Assembly: GCA_000320605.2 (NCBI GenBank)
Contig: KB445804.1
Location: 922,895 to 986,894, forward strand
DNA: 64,000 bases
Origin: Gelatoporia subvermispora B
Taxonomy: Eukaryota; Basidiomycota; Agaricomycetes; Polyporales; Gelatoporiaceae
Reading direction: 5' to 3'
The position numbers and the translations under genes were made by a program. The notes beneath the pieces are model-generated. The model saw only the letters and a program-made list of their open reading frames with translations, made no database searches and was not told where the DNA came from. Shown here in pieces: positions 10,600-23,816 of this stretch; position 1 is the first letter of the stretch, and each line of letters begins with the position of its first letter.

Positions 10600-11246
10600 A
10601 TGTCCTTCCCGCTTGCTCATCGTAAGTAGTGCGGACGCCGTTTCGCGCAGCGTGCAGACCATGACCCGTACCAGTGTTGCCACAGTCAACCGGCTGGCTC
10701 CCGACGTGGCAGCTCGTCGTCGCGGTGGCGGCCCTCTTCAACACCGCACAGAATTTCGCCACCCTGAAACTGACTCGTAGAATATACAACAATGTCGTGC
10801 CGACTACAGGTGAGCCTTGTTCGGTTCCACTATGCGTGTCATGTTCTCACCGGGGCGACCGTTCGCTGTACAGTGACCGCCCTCCAGGCGCGGACGTTCG
10901 CCATCTGGACGCTCACGTCCGCGGTCATCCGCCTATACGCCGCTTACAACATCCACAGCAAGCCGTGAGTGATCTCGCCCAATGGACGTTATATGCTGCG
11001 ATTGACTGTACCCATAGCATCTATGACATGGCGTTATTGAGCTACCTCTTCGCGTTCGCACACTTTAGTACCGAGCTTCTCATCTTCCGCACAGCGAAAC
11101 TTAGCGGCCCTGTCCTGAGCCCAGTCATCGTGTCCAGTGAGTTACACTGCGCAGCATTCCGAAAGTATTTGCTCATGTGGTGTCATCCGCAAGCAACGTC
11201 CCTGGTTTGGATGCTCACACAGTACGACCACTATGTCAGGCGCTGA
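10600..11246 (+). CDS. ERG28: Ergosterol biosynthesis scaffold protein Erg28
   Basis: Five exons (10600-10621, 10675-10809, 10874-10964, 11018-11136, 11194-11246) give 139 aa, the family length. Erg28 is an ER membrane protein that tethers the sterol C-4 demethylation enzymes (Erg25, Erg26, Erg27). Conserved stretches are NTAQNFATLKLTRRIYN, ARTFAIWTLTSAVIRLYAAY, LFAFAHFSTELLIF and TSLVWML, spread over four hydrophobic segments. The first exon codes only MSFPLAH plus one base. The acceptor at 10674 was chosen because earlier candidates give a stop or the wrong frame. Divergent from the Ser-rich genes to its left. Confidence 0.95.
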
Positions 11247-13402
11247 CCCTGCAGTGTCGGCTGTCATAGTACCCTCTGTACGGGCGGTCATCTGGTCGAA
11301 GCATGTTTTCTTGCTTTTGTGCGGTGCACCTGGAATGCTTGGACTTGTTGTCATCGTGTGCTCATCTGTGTTAATGTCGAAATCCCTGTAGTCGCGGTTC
11401 GGCACCCTCGCTGTTATTTGAACACCACACGAGACGATGCCGTTCAATCCGTCAACGTATGCCATCAGCTGGCTGTATGGCGAACGTTCCCCAAATTATG
11501 ACGCGCTGATGCCCATCACGGTGGTGCACTCAATACCCTGAAGTCAGGAGAATGCAAGAATTGCAACCGCGGAATTCAACCGGTATCGATGACCGTTGAT
11601 CCTTGACTTGCGTTCTACCCTACCAGTCATACGACCCGCGAGGTTACCCCTCTTCTCCGCCACCTCCATGCCTGGAGTGCTCACTAGCTCATCCAAGCAT
11701 TGCGCAGTCGCGAGGGGTATTAGGCCTTTCTGGATGCTGGCACTTGGCATTCAGAGCGTCGCACGGCCTCCGGCACCGCTGTCATTGTGTTGATGTTGGT
11801 GGCTCTACGACAAAAGCGCACGTATGGCCCATTCATTCGCCTGCAGAGCTTTTCGAGGCCCTTGAGGTCATACAAGTCGCACCGGTATCTCACAACGTAT
11901 CTAGATAAACAAGCTGGCAATATAGTGATACTACCGATACTTCCTGCGGTATGATGTGCACCTAGTTTATTCGGACAAAACATCCCGCCATACCATCCTG
12001 GAGTAGACCAAAAATACGTTCTGGACTCTGCGTTGTAGGGTCATCATTAGCCACCGGTCAGCAGGCGGTATTGTGATCAGGTGAGGACACCAAAGTGTTC
12101 TCGGCGTCACGTTCATCCCATCGGGGGTGGGATTCTGTGCGGTGGCTTGCACACGCGTTCAAACTCATTCTGGCCAATCATAAGCGAACGGAGGCTCGGA
12201 CGGCCCTGCCTGGCACTGAAGCACCGGTCAACCGGAGACAAGTGTAACGCGGGGTAGACGCGGGGAAAGCTTAAACTGCGAGAAGATGCGCTGTGGTGAT
12301 GTAACTTCAGCGAATGGGAGGCACATCCGGATGATGGACCTGCAGGGCCGAACTCTGTTACAAGGCAACGGGAGAAGCCAAATCGACTCTACCGACTCTA
12401 AAGCTCTCGATGCGCGGGTAGAACGTTGTTTCTCTCAAATCGCATCGCGGTGAGCTTCGGAAGGCGTCGGACACATTAAAGATGGATCGGAAATACTATA
12501 TGACATGGCTATGGCGGAACATGACCAAAGGAGGGCATTCTCCCCAAATCGACTCCCATCGGCCGCTGTATGAAACCCAGAGTCAGCACGCAAACGACCG
12601 TTCGGGATCGCGCCTACGGGCTCGGGTGGTAAACTGGGTGGATGCTAAGAATACACCATCACGTTCTACGATGATGCAAGTAGACCCGTGCCCGCACGTT
12701 CCCTGAGCGAGAGCAGCCTGTACGTAAGGATCTGACCACGTCCAGATGGTGGCTCTGTCCGGGGAGGCGGCACGTTCAGGCCTGACATCGAACGTTCGCG
12801 CGGTACTGCACGCAACAATCCCGGGCTGAAGAAACCCCACGAATGCGTTTGGGTCACTCTTGTCTCTAACGGGCGTGAGCATAGGCGTCTCGTGGTGCAG
12901 GGTCCGGAGCTCGAGAGCAGGTTCATCGGAGGGCGCCGTCACGTGCAGATGGGCGGCCAGTCCAACGTTTGCGGAAGCGGTCGTGAAGAGGGCGGAGCGA
13001 AGATGCTATAGGCCGCTGTGGTGTCGGGTAGTAGCGAACTCAAGTGCGACTGGAGGTTGTTTCAAACGAGCGGAAGGAAAGAGAAGAAAGAGGCGGGAGT
13101 CATGGGAGGAAGGATCATGGGATACGGCGCTTGCGATGAATTTCAGCCACAGCATGCAAGATCACGCAGGCGGGTCATACACTCGTCAATTTATTCACTC
13201 CTGACGCTCCCAACGCTACCGGACCCAGAATGTCTCACTATAAAGCCCAGACACCGTCGCCAGGCCCATTCTGGAACTTTGCGTCCGCTCTCCAGTAACT
13301 TTTCCTGACCGTGTCCGGCGCACTACATATAGCACGCCTTTTGTGACTCGACTTGTGGCGGCGACGTTCTTGTTCTCCGACATACCTTCGCACCTCTCCG
13401 CC
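11247..13402. other. Gene-poor stretch, 2.2 kb
   Basis: ERG28 3' flank and the region upstream of the F-box gene. Several short ORFs exist, the longest being 12942-12583 on the minus strand (119 codons). None has a motif, a convincing intron structure or a family I recognise. Not assigned as a gene. Confidence 0.5.
13239..13245 (+). promoter_or_regulatory. Possible TATA box of the F-box/LRR gene
   Basis: TATAAAG lies 164 bp upstream of the ATG at 13403. Position and match are plausible, but AT-rich heptamers occur by chance and no transcript start is known. Confidence 0.3.
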
Positions 13403-15764
13403 ATGCACTCCTACCCTCCAGAACTGCTCTCCGCCATTTGTGCGCGCATATACGATGCAGCGCTGCCACCACCGGTTCCATCTCTCGACCCGCTGCTCAA
13501 CTCCGATGGCAGCATACCGACCTCGCTCCCCTCATCCTACCCCCCGGCACACTGGACTGACGCACTCGCACGCCGGACACTCGCCAACCTCTGCCTTGTC
13601 AACCGCGCCTGGTACGAGGCCGCGAAGCCATGGCTCTGGCGCAAAGTCGAAGTGCGCCTGCCCCGCAGCTGGCTCACGCTCGTCGATCAAATCGTCGGGG
13701 ACGAGGAACAGCTCGACGACGAGCAGGCGGCACGCATCGTGGACCAGAGCATTCAGGAGGCCACAAACGCCGTCCTCGCCATCAAGACATCCTTCGGGCA
13801 GCCCTCCGACAAGGCCGCCGCTTCCGAGCTGCACAGTAAGCTGGTGGAAAATTTGAGCGGGCCCGATGGGTCGATACCACCCGAGCTGCTGTCCCCTCCA
13901 GCGAGCCGGGACCCCAGTCCGAGGCGCCTGAGGACGAAGAGCAAGAGTCCTGCTCGATGGAAACTCATGCGCTCCATTAGTGCAGCGGTGCAGAACGTGA
14001 TGAACTCCGATGGCCCGGGTCTTTATGGTGCGCTCCGCATCTGTCTAACCTCCGGCAGTTTATTGACAGCATTGCACTTGACGATAGTCCCGACGCCATA
14101 TGACCCGCGTCCCGGACATCTGATTCGCCACCTTGACTTCAATCACTTCCGTACCATCGGCATGAGGCGTTCTGTTGAGGAAGGTGTCAACAACCGCTTT
14201 GTCACCGGTGGAAGGTTGGAGACTATCCTCAAGGTGCTTACCGCACTTAATTCAGTGACCTTGATGGCTGAGATAAATCTTATTATACCAGGAAATGCCG
14301 AACCTAGTCGCATTTGGTGCTACAGAATACATGGATGGTGCGCTTACTCTGCCCGTCCTCAAGGAACTTCTCTTGCGTGGGTCAGCATCCCGCAGCCCTG
14401 GGCGACCTTCCCGCGGCCGTGGTCTCGTCGTGGTTGACCCGAACGACGCGGAGGAAGACGACCGGGAGCGACGCAGGGAGAGCAGGGAGCTCGAAGCTCT
14501 GGATATGACCGGTTGTGTCAGCGCCGTCTTCGTCAATGCTCTAACGCAGTTCGTTACCACTCACCTCATTGGACGATCTGACGACGACACCAGCGATGGT
14601 GAGGGCGAGCGAGGGCGTTACAACGCTCGCAGTGCTCCTGTCGACGAGCCCCTTACATTCCCCGGCGTCCAGCGCCTCGGCCTGCGTGGAGTCAAGTCCG
14701 TGCAGCCTAGTATCTTGAACCCCTTCCTCCTCGCGTTCCCCTCCCTCACACACCTCGATCTGTCATGTACGCGCATCACGCCCGACCTTCTTGCTTCATT
14801 ATCCCGCTCGACAACTATTCGTCTGCGATCACTTGCACTTGAACGCTGCAACTGGTTGACCAGCGAGAGCATCCGAGACTTCCTCATTTACGCACCAGCA
14901 GCTCAAGATATTCGCGAGCTCAGCTTGTACGGCGATGGAACGTTCCCCTCGCCTCTCACAGAGAACGACCTTCAGGAGATCCTGTCACGGGCCCCATGTT
15001 TCCAGAGCGGCGAACTGGTCTACCTGGACATCTCCAGCGCGCCGGTGACCAAGGCGCATTTGCTTGAAGTCGCTGTGGCGCAGCCCCGACTCCGATCCCT
15101 CGGGCTCTCGCATATTCCGAATCTCGACCTCCAAGTAGTAGCCGAGTTCCTCAGAACAAAGGCGCCGAATGTCGAGATTCTGACGCTCGTTATGACCGCG
15201 TCTCAGCTCGGCTACGGCACTGGCGGTGTCTCTCTGCGTCAAGCATCAGTGAACCTGCATGCGCAATTCATCAGCCTGCTGTGCAGACGTCCGTTCATAT
15301 TCCGTTTAACTCCGAGCGCGGACGCGCTTCCCGAGCCGCCGACGCGTCTGCGCGTGATTGAGCTGGCGCCGCCGCTCCTCGCGACCTTGGGCTCCGGCGC
15401 GGGCTCGTGGAAGCACGTGAAGAGCAAGGGCGGGCGCGGATGGTATGTGGATGTTGCGAGTGGCTGGATCGCGGACTCGACTCCGGGGGCAACTGAGGGT
15501 GGTGACCCTGTACTGCGCCGGGACCTAGAACCCGAGAATCCTTGGAGAGCTGCGCTCGAATCCCTGGCAGACGCTAACGGCAACGTCAGCAGCGGCGTCG
15601 GCTGGCATGCGCGTAAAATGGAGGTGAGTCACTTCGACTTCCCTTTGTTCTCCTTCCCGATATTAGGTTTATTCATGCGCTACTTCTAGATTCTGCACGG
15701 GCACGGTCTACTTGGTAGGGAAGCAGGACTGTATGGCGCAGTGGCCTTCGCCTACCAAGGGTGA
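13403..15764 (+). CDS. F-box/LRR-type protein
   Basis: Exons 13403-14233, 14292-15623 and 15690-15764 give 745 aa, all introns in phase 0. The N-terminus (YPPELLSAICARIYD, then ANLCLVNRAWYEAAKPWLWRKV) has the F-box layout of Agaricomycete proteins, which carry large F-box families. The second half shows leucine-rich repeats: LEALDMTGCVSAVFV, LTHLDLSCTRITPDLL, LRSLALERCNWLTS, LVYLDISSAPVTKAHLLEVA, LRSLGLSHIPNLDLQVV. A Ser/Pro linker lies at about 150-200 and a conserved Trp-rich tail ends GLYGAVAFAYQG. Expected role: substrate adaptor of an SCF ubiquitin ligase via Skp1. Target unknown. It starts at the first ATG in the PPELL context. Confidence 0.88.
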
Positions 15765-16775
15765 GGGTCCTGAGCGCAACTCAGGTGCAGGTAATGCGAA
15801 TTTAGCCTTATTTTTTTTACGTGACCGGACTTCGAACAGGTACCTATTGTTCCAATCGACTCCGCAGATCTCACATACGATCTTCTGCAAGCAACCTCGT
15901 ACAATACAGTCCGTCCTCGAATATCCCACGTTGTATCGCCTCGAAATCTTATACTCACATTGTTGCTGATAAAGTTATCTATTTACCGAACTTTCGCCAG
16001 CTGTATTGGGCCCGCTGTTCGCTCAACGCTATCCTTCTATACTTAAGTTATCATGCAATGTACAATTATCGTCTACTTCCAGTGATCCGCGCGAAACGAC
16101 AAGGGCAATGGAAGCTGTCACGAAGAAGAATGCGAAGATGCGCTTTCCTCAATTGAAACTCATGAGCACGCAGGTACAGCACTCGGTGCCTATTCTTACT
16201 GTAAGCTGTTCAGTATGCATCGCCTCGAGCTGGTGTTCGTGACTGAGGACTGGTCGAATTGCGCTTCAAGAATTCAGGTAGTGCTGTGCGTACGTCTTCC
16301 TTCTGCTACAGGTAGCACACAAGGCAGCCAATTACCGTCTATGAAAACACCAGTCACTCGCCAATGGCCATGCATCCCGATGCCATTAATTGGCATCGCA
16401 TTAAGTGGACAGGTTTGAGCTCAGTGACGTGGAAGTACTTCGACCTAATACGGGCATCAAGTCGAGCAGACCGGAATGTACACTGTACTACGTATATGTC
16501 AACTCGTGGACTAGCATCTACGCTGTCCATTCTCCGTCACTAACTTCCGTGACACAGGCACAGGATGGCACTGGTGTGACTTGAGCTCCCGACTTGGGGT
16601 GGCCGTAGAAAGATGGTAACCGATTACCATCGCATTGGTGCCGACAATACTGATCATCGATTATCTACGGTGTACATGCGAGAATGAGGGTAATTTGTGT
16701 GTGAGTGGTATAGCGCACTAGGACCAGCCCATTGCACTGGTGTTTGTCATTGACTGGTCACGTACGAACGCTATG

Positions 16776-16926
16776 CTTCAGGAAAATCTCCGCTTTAGTT
16801 GCCTGCCTTTTCGGTACTTGTGCACGTCTTGGACGCCTTTGCGACGCGCGACAGGGCAGTGAAGACGCTGGCAAGCCTCGAAAGGCAGGCAAAAGGCGTC
16901 GAAGTCGACGCGAGGTTTTCCTGATG
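16776..16926 (-). mobile_element. MITE-like element, copy A
   Basis: 151 bp with imperfect terminal inverted repeats (CTTCAGGAAAATC at one end, GGTTTTCCTGATG at the other). It is an inverted, diverged copy of the element at 18641-18791 and has the identical length. Subterminal inverted segments (GCCTGCCTTTT and AAAGGCAGGC) are also shared. No clear target-site duplication: the flanks are CTATG and GGCTC. Too short to encode a transposase, so it would be non-autonomous. Confidence 0.75.
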
Positions 16927-18640
16927 GGCTCATTGCACTGTTCCAAGCGACCGTTGTGGCATGAAAACTTACGACCGTCTGACCGATCTCCATAGGGATT
17001 AAAGTAACTTTGTACTGGAAATACGACGGAATCGTGGCCTATACCGGTGGCTTCCAAGAGGCTGGTTACCGATACGTCGGCCTGTGGATAGTAGGCTGTG
17101 TTCACGTTCCTGTAGAGACGAGACGTCCGACGTGTTCGTATCTTTCGGTTCCCGGACGCTACAATAGGTGCAGAATGGGTAACACTCGGATCCGTAGCAC
17201 TGTGCTAGTCAACGTTACCGAAGTTGCACGCCCTTGTCATCGAATCAGCGCGGGATACTCAGCTCGCATTGGTCGCAGGTTCGTTGTTTCGAACTACCAT
17301 ATACTAAGTTCCTTGATCACAGAAATTATCAGGAAGGGAGAACATGTGCAGTCTCGAGAGGTAAGTGAAGTTGGGAGACCATTGATGCAGCATTCGTATA
17401 ATCGGGACCGGCCTAATTGACGAGTCATTTGCTAAATGCAGCGATATGACGGGCCGGGTCACCAGTGTGGGACATTCATATCAGCATCGGCGGTCATGAT
17501 GACTCACGGGTTTACCCTCCAATGCTTCATAACCCTGTTGCGCTTACCTGCGCCGTGGGACTCTTACATCTTCGGAATCCGAGAAGGAGACTGATAAGAC
17601 TTATGACAGGGCCTTGCGCAGCTACAGGGAGTATTTTGCGCCATCAAGATAGACGCGCACGTTATACTAAACGCCCGGTTTTAGCACTCGCGATCGAGGA
17701 TGTTCCCAGTGTTATATGATTCCGATAGAGACGATTAGATAGAGAATTATATCGAGCTCACAAATCATGTTTATGTACCGAAGAGCTGCAAATTCGATAG
17801 TTGAATCAAGTGAGCATCGATATGCCTTGTGGCATGGAACAGCAGAGCCGAGGAACAACCCCCAGAGAACAATCTAGACGAGAATTTTACCAACTCTGAT
17901 TGGCTACACAAATTTCTAACAACCAGGACATGGGACTAACGGAACTGCTATCGAGCGTCAAGTCATTTTCGCTAGCATAGGCATGAGTCAGGACGGTCAT
18001 GAGATCCGGCAGTTTCTCTTCCATTCGAGTGTCTTAGAACATTATCAACACTGGCATAGCTACAACATGGCGCCGCCGAGATGTAATACACCTACCAAAA
18101 TTCCAACGGGCAAGAGTTGCCTCCTGTACCATTCAGCCGACCACGTACTGAGTGATGCGTGTTTACACATTTTACAGCATTCAACTGTCGTTGGTAATTC
18201 CGAGTAGGCCCCAGAGAAGTTGGCGATGCTTCGTATGTTCGTGATAGGAGTCTATTCGATCAGCCAGCAGCCGAAGATCTTTGAAAACCTCTCACATCCA
18301 TTTATTTTGAAACCTTACCTTCGTGTTGCTGTGCATCTTCCGTGTAGAGGTACATGCGTTCTAGACATTTTACGCGTAGCTGGCGTATGTATCTGCCAAG
18401 AATCACGGAGCGTAACGACATCGGCTTCCGTTGCGTGATCATCTCGTTAACCCCTTCGCTTCCAATTTCATCGGATTACGGTGTCTCATAGCTGTCAGGT
18501 ATCCATGAAATGTCAGTTCAAGTCTTGTGAAACCCCCAGAAAACTCGCAAAATCACTGAAGCATGCTGTATCCTTGTCACGGGTGTGAATTGCAGTGCTT
18601 TGGTATCACCAGTTGACCAGATATGAAGGAAGACTTCCCG

Positions 18641-18791
18641 CATCAGGAAAACATCGCGTTGACTTTGACGCCTTCTACCTGCCTTTCGAGGCTTGCTGGC
18701 GTCTTCACCGCCCTGTTGCGCGCCAAAAAAGTGTCAAAGTCGCGCCCAAGAACCAAAAAGGCAGGCAAGTAAAATGGATGTTTTCCTGATG
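18641..18791 (+). mobile_element. MITE-like element, copy B
   Basis: 151 bp bounded by perfect 15-bp terminal inverted repeats: CATCAGGAAAACATC at 18641-18655 and its exact complement at 18777-18791. Inside are subterminal inverted segments GACTTTGAC/GTCAAAGTC and CTGCCTTT/AAAGGCAG, giving a largely hairpin-forming element. CCG occurs on both sides and may be a 3-bp target duplication, but this is weak. It apparently reads as a short ORF only because it lacks stops in one frame. Confidence 0.82.
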
Positions 18792-18908
18792 CCGGCAAAT
18801 ATGCGATTATGCGCATTCCGAGAACTGAGCTTTACTTCATGGCGATACTAGTGCAATGCACTACAACCCAATTTTGGGAGCACGCAGGTATTTCGCACTA
18901 GGACATTC

Positions 18909-19029
18909 AAGGAATGCAGCGCGCCACCAAACGTTACTTGAATAGTATATCTCAGGCTCTGCACCAAGGAATCCGAGGAAAGCAGCGTGCCACCAGATTC
19001 ACTTGATTAGTGTATCTCAGGCTCGGTTC
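18909..19029 (+). repeat. Two-unit diverged tandem repeat, 65-bp period
   Basis: Two neighbouring units share GGAA.GCAGCG.GCCACCA, ACTTGA.TAGT and ATCTCAGGCTC in the same order. The ATCTCAGGCTC blocks lie 65 bp apart (about 18949 and 19014). The units differ at roughly one base in five, so the duplication is old. Confidence 0.6.
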
Positions 19030-21009
19030 GTAGATGCCATTCGAGCAGATGTTGAACCTCCTAAGTAGCTTTGCTCAGGAACCCTTCTCGAAGGCCCCAG
19101 ATGATGAAGTGGGCTTACTAGTTATCACCGGATACTACCGATTCATACCATGGCAGATCCTCCGAAGAGGCTCCTGTGAAGGACTGGTCGGCGATAATTA
19201 GGGCGATCGGGATGAAACTGGTCTGTGGAGAACATCTAACGTGTACATAGCTGCATTTCCAAATTAAACGCGGTACACCTGTGATATGATGATGATACTG
19301 TAAATTCGACGAAGATATCTCGGACTGTATATACTGGATTATATTGAGGGAGTCTACTCCTGTCCTTGCATGCCATATCACCTTCTGATGGTTGCATAGG
19401 CGCGTACTTGGAAGACTGCTCCAATTGACGAGGACTAAGTCACAGATAGATGAGTCAGCGATGGGACAATTTGAGCGAGCATGCCACAGTGCCCTTTCAA
19501 ACCAGCATGCCCGTGCGGCAGGCCGAACGTGTCAGTGTTAAGCTTTTCGATCGATTGAGTTATTTGAAAGACAAGCTACTCTCAAAGTCTGATCGATGTC
19601 GCACCAGATGCTATCTGCTCAGAGCCGCGCAGTTAAGTCCAGCTTCCATTCCAGCTGCTCTGGACAGGCACAGCATCACGAAGATCGCTGGCATGTGGGC
19701 GGAGTTAGGCGGACTTCACAAGAAAGCCCAATAGAAGGAGATAAGCGGCCCATGAGTTGACTCCCCGCAGTCTCCGCCCAATCTCCGCTTGGTTGTACGT
19801 AATGGCAGAGACATGCAAGCGGCTATTAGGTACAAGTTCAGCCAGAACGTGAGTTAACAGCGAAGAGAGGTAAATGAACACCTAGGACCGTGTGTGGCGG
19901 TTCCTCAATCTTTCAGTGTGCAAAGTATGGAAATGTGAAAGGCCGACGGAACAGGGCCAAGGCAGAGAATCACATAATAATGCCCTAAATTATACTAACA
20001 GATCCAGCTATTTGAAAGCAGTCGTCAGTAAGTAGGAGGCCAGTCTACTGTCAATTGGTGACATTTACATACGTCTTTCGGAATGCAGAATCAAGGGAGA
20101 ACTAAATGGTATGTACATATTCATCATATGTTGTACAAGAAGTTCTTCCTCGAATTGGCCGTTCGGTATTCCGTGATGCTGTGCGTGAACACATGCTACA
20201 TCGCTTCTGAGGTCACTGTGCGCGCTCCGAGAGTTTATCGAGTAGAATTTTGTCAGGCTGACCAGCAAATCTACGCTGCCTTGATTGCAAACATTCTAAT
20301 CAACAGAAAGAACTCATATCCGGAAAACTTCATAAATAACATGCATTGCCACCTATACCGAGGCAGCGTATTTCTGTGCACGTTCCGAGTGCAGATGTGC
20401 AAAATAGGCCTACCTCTGGCGCCGCCTGGGCTGGTCGGGACGCATCGAGAAGTTGTATATCCTGCCTCCAGTCTAAGGCCGCGTTCGGCCGAGGATAACG
20501 AGGCCCGAGCCTGTGAACAGCACAAAGGTCGTACCTCAGGTAGTAGCAACTACACTCAACTCATTGACAGCACTCGTTCAACCGCTCCCGTAATCAATGT
20601 AGTGCAACAGGAGGGTCATATCCGAACAGCGGGCTGATAATACCTATCATATATCAGAGCCAAAATGCTGTGGCTCCAGCCTCCGACAGGTCCTTTCCGG
20701 ACAAGTTGTCATACGCCATGGCTCGCAGTGTCTTCGAAGTTATTTGTCCGTGATTACTGAGCAGATATGAGGAACTGCGGAAGCGGCGCAATGACACTGA
20801 CAATCTGCTTGTGATACTTTGTTGGACCCCCAATAGAGCCCCCAAAACATCCGGATCCGCAGTTCTTCTCATTGCCTCAAGTGCGGCGGAAGTTTGCCCG
20901 TGGAAGTTCTACGAAAGATCGCATGCGCAGTAGACAATGTGGGATCCCTTCAAGGCAATCCCCCCCCCAATACTATGTACTCAGTAACGGAGCGGGCATT
21001 TTGGCTTTT

Positions 21010-21440
21010 GCAGCTGTCTTCATAACGGGGGCGTACCCTGTCGCAAAAAACCCAGATAGTCGGATCACGGATTTCGAGCGGCACACATGTGCCGAGAACC
21101 CGAGATTCTCATCGGTGAGGTGGCCGTTTAAGACTCCAAGCCTCAGATATCGCGACGACGTCTGCGAAGGAGGGTGGCAAGGGCCAGTCACCTATGGAAC
21201 GAGGCAATATGATCTATACTAGTGTTCTGCGATATCTTCAAGGTGGAAATCACAGCTTGAAATCGAGTCCTAGGCCTTACAAACAACGTCTCCTGGCACG
21301 TCGCCCCGCCCATTGCCTCTGCTGCGCTCAGCGGGCGCGCTGCTGGCCAGCAGATCGTACCTAGATCCTTCGAACTTCGTCAACTCAGATGTATGTATTT
21401 TTCGCGACGGGGTACGCCCGGCGTTATGAAAACTGCTGTG
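21010..21440. repeat. Diverged inverted repeat with ~340 bp spacer
   Basis: The segment around 21010-21055 (CAGCTGTCTTCATAACG, then GGCGTACCCTGTCGCAAAAAA) recurs in reverse complement around 21397-21445 (TTTTTCGCGACGGGGTACGCC, then CGTTATGAAAACTGCTG). Matching continues weakly inward. It may be two opposed termini of an old transposable element. Confidence 0.55.
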
Positions 21441-23816
21441 ACCGAACGGGGGACTGCCACCGCGCACATGAGAGCATCCCACCATCAAATCCCGTCGATG
21501 GCAGGCGCTGCGCAAATGTCCGTGTGTCACCGAAACGTTGGTAGTAGTTTTGTTCGTCGTAGCTGATAAAACTCTAGCAATTGCTACACGAGGCATCAAG
21601 GGTAGAGGACCGGGTGTCTCTGCACACCGCAGGGCCGCATGCATCCCGTTACGTACCGGCAATTCACACTGCCGCGGCGCGGAGGACGGCTGTTGACGCG
21701 TTGGGAACATTTCACGGTTCCCGTCACTCCTGATGCGCTCATGTGAGCTGGCAAGTATCGGAAATTGCGATCATGCTGTGCTCGGATGTCTTTCCGGGGA
21801 TGCTAGCCGCGCGGATATTGGAAGCACAACGAACTGCTGTCTGTCTATGACCCGCGTGTGTACGGCATGCAAGTGTCATCTCACAGCTGTCGTCACGGAT
21901 TATTGCAAGCCGAATAACTAAAATACCGCATCTTGCTTTGTCCCGTAGGTATTGGTCGTTGCGGCTCAGCTTAGTGTTGCACATGTACAAGAACAAAAGA
22001 GGAAATCGACTTAAAGGGTCGTATTTGTTGAAGCGGATCAGTGCACATGCAGTGGTAATTTGCCCGTCTGTCTAGGTATCTGACTACCTAGAAGTCAGCA
22101 TCCTGGACAACTATCTTGGGGTGCAAGAAAGGGTAGCCATGTTGAGCGACCGTATACTATCTATCACTCACGTTCCACGGGTGCATGCAAATTCTCCACG
22201 GAATAGCGCGCCTCAGAGGTAATTGACATTCTGTACCTTCCCGAACCACCCTTAGAGACTTAGCCCCTCCTTTACCGCCACGCTAGAAACGTGCATCCTC
22301 TCACTATAGTATGCATATTGTAAGATCCATCACCTGCCCCGAGCGTCACCGCACCGAAATCCTGTCGAAGCTCATCGTTCACAGCCAATTGTGTATGATG
22401 CCAACGTGGATCATGTCAACGTAGACTGCGATCCTCGGAGCTCTGTTAAAAGTGTTATATGCCGGTTCTAGTCACCTAGGACGTCTGCCGTGATGGTGAG
22501 CCGGCTGTAGGGGAGAATTGAATACTATATCACCTCAGTCAATCATTCCGGGATACGCACATTACATGTGACCCCGGAATTCGACACGTGGGGGATGTGC
22601 CAGCCCTCGAGATACAACTGTCCAATATACGTCAGTAGAGCTGCAAAGAGCGAGGAGGGCGTATATAATCACTAATATCAAGTGATAGTCTCGCGTCCAA
22701 GTCCGGACATGAGTGCTATAGCTGCAAGGGCATTTCTGTAACCTGACCAACTTGGCAACTGAAGATGCACAGCTCTCTCCTACCACGGACGCACAAGCAG
22801 ATTCGACGAACAAGGTAACACTATCCTGACGTCGCCTTACGGCATATATGTGATGGACGGATTCATCAAGTGCGTCATATTTGGATTCCGTCCGATCAGA
22901 TGCCTCGAGGTCCGCCTCGAGGGTACGAGATCAACCGTCGGTGAGGTGTATCAGTCTTTAACAGCTCTGACTCGGTCACTGGTTGTTTCGCAAAGAGGGT
23001 GACTAGTAACCACGACGGATTGTTATACATCAACCGGCCGAGTCAGGATAGAGCACTCCCAACAGTCGGGCGACTACCGCCAAAGTGGCCAATTGGGAAG
23101 AGACAAAATAGCGCGCGTTAGCCCAGCGCAAAAGTTCACCACCAAGTGCGTTTGATAATGCTCTAATGTCGTTACTTATCTTCTGGCCACAACTGGCCAC
23201 ATGCGATTGATTCGATATCGGAGCTCGTGAGCCAAGAAGTGGCAAGGTATAAAGAGCACGAGCTACGGAGAATCTCAATGGGGACCCGTCTAGACTAGAT
23301 ACAGCTGTCCTGAACAAGCATTGGGAGAGTATTCTAGGCTACGTGTTCAAGAAGCAGTGAATAGAGCCCCAGGTAGAATATACGCAGATTGACAGCAGCG
23401 AAACGCAGGATCGATAATGCCCTGTTGACCACTACAGCGCACTTCTCGCTGCGCAGGCATTGCCGACTTGATTTTTGAAAGTTGAGGTGAGCCGTTTAAG
23501 TCTTCATTCTATGTGCAGAGCGACAGTATGGTTGACCTAGGGATGTGTTCTGTACCTCCTCGAGATCATGCAAGCGCGGACAACTGAAGGGATCCCTTGC
23601 GCAGTCGCATGCCAGATCATGCAGCCATGATGCATAGCTAGGCATAGCCTCGGAGTCAGATCGAGCAGGAGATTAGTGTAGAACTATAAATCGCCAAATG
23701 CGGCTAATAATTAGCGTCTGATTTTGAATTTTGATATTTTGCACAAATTTGGATGGTTTTAGTAGATCGGAGATGTTAAAACGGTACGTGGGCGGATACA
23801 GTTGCCTGGCGGACAA

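Noticed and set aside
9857..10792. 311-codon minus-strand ORF
   Set aside because: It overlaps ERG28 exons and the Ser-rich frame in another phase and has no family features; GC-rich shadow.
12583..12942. 119-codon minus-strand ORF in the 2.2 kb gap
   Set aside because: No recognised motif, no exon partners; composition fits a chance frame.
18595..18789. 64-codon ORF sharing residues with the minus-strand ORF 16993-16778
   Set aside because: Shared protein-like sequence arises because both are copies of a short MITE; no start context, family or length for a real protein.
20083..20637. 184-codon plus-strand ORF in the gene desert
   Set aside because: Longest frame there, but Cys-rich random-like composition with no domain or splice context.
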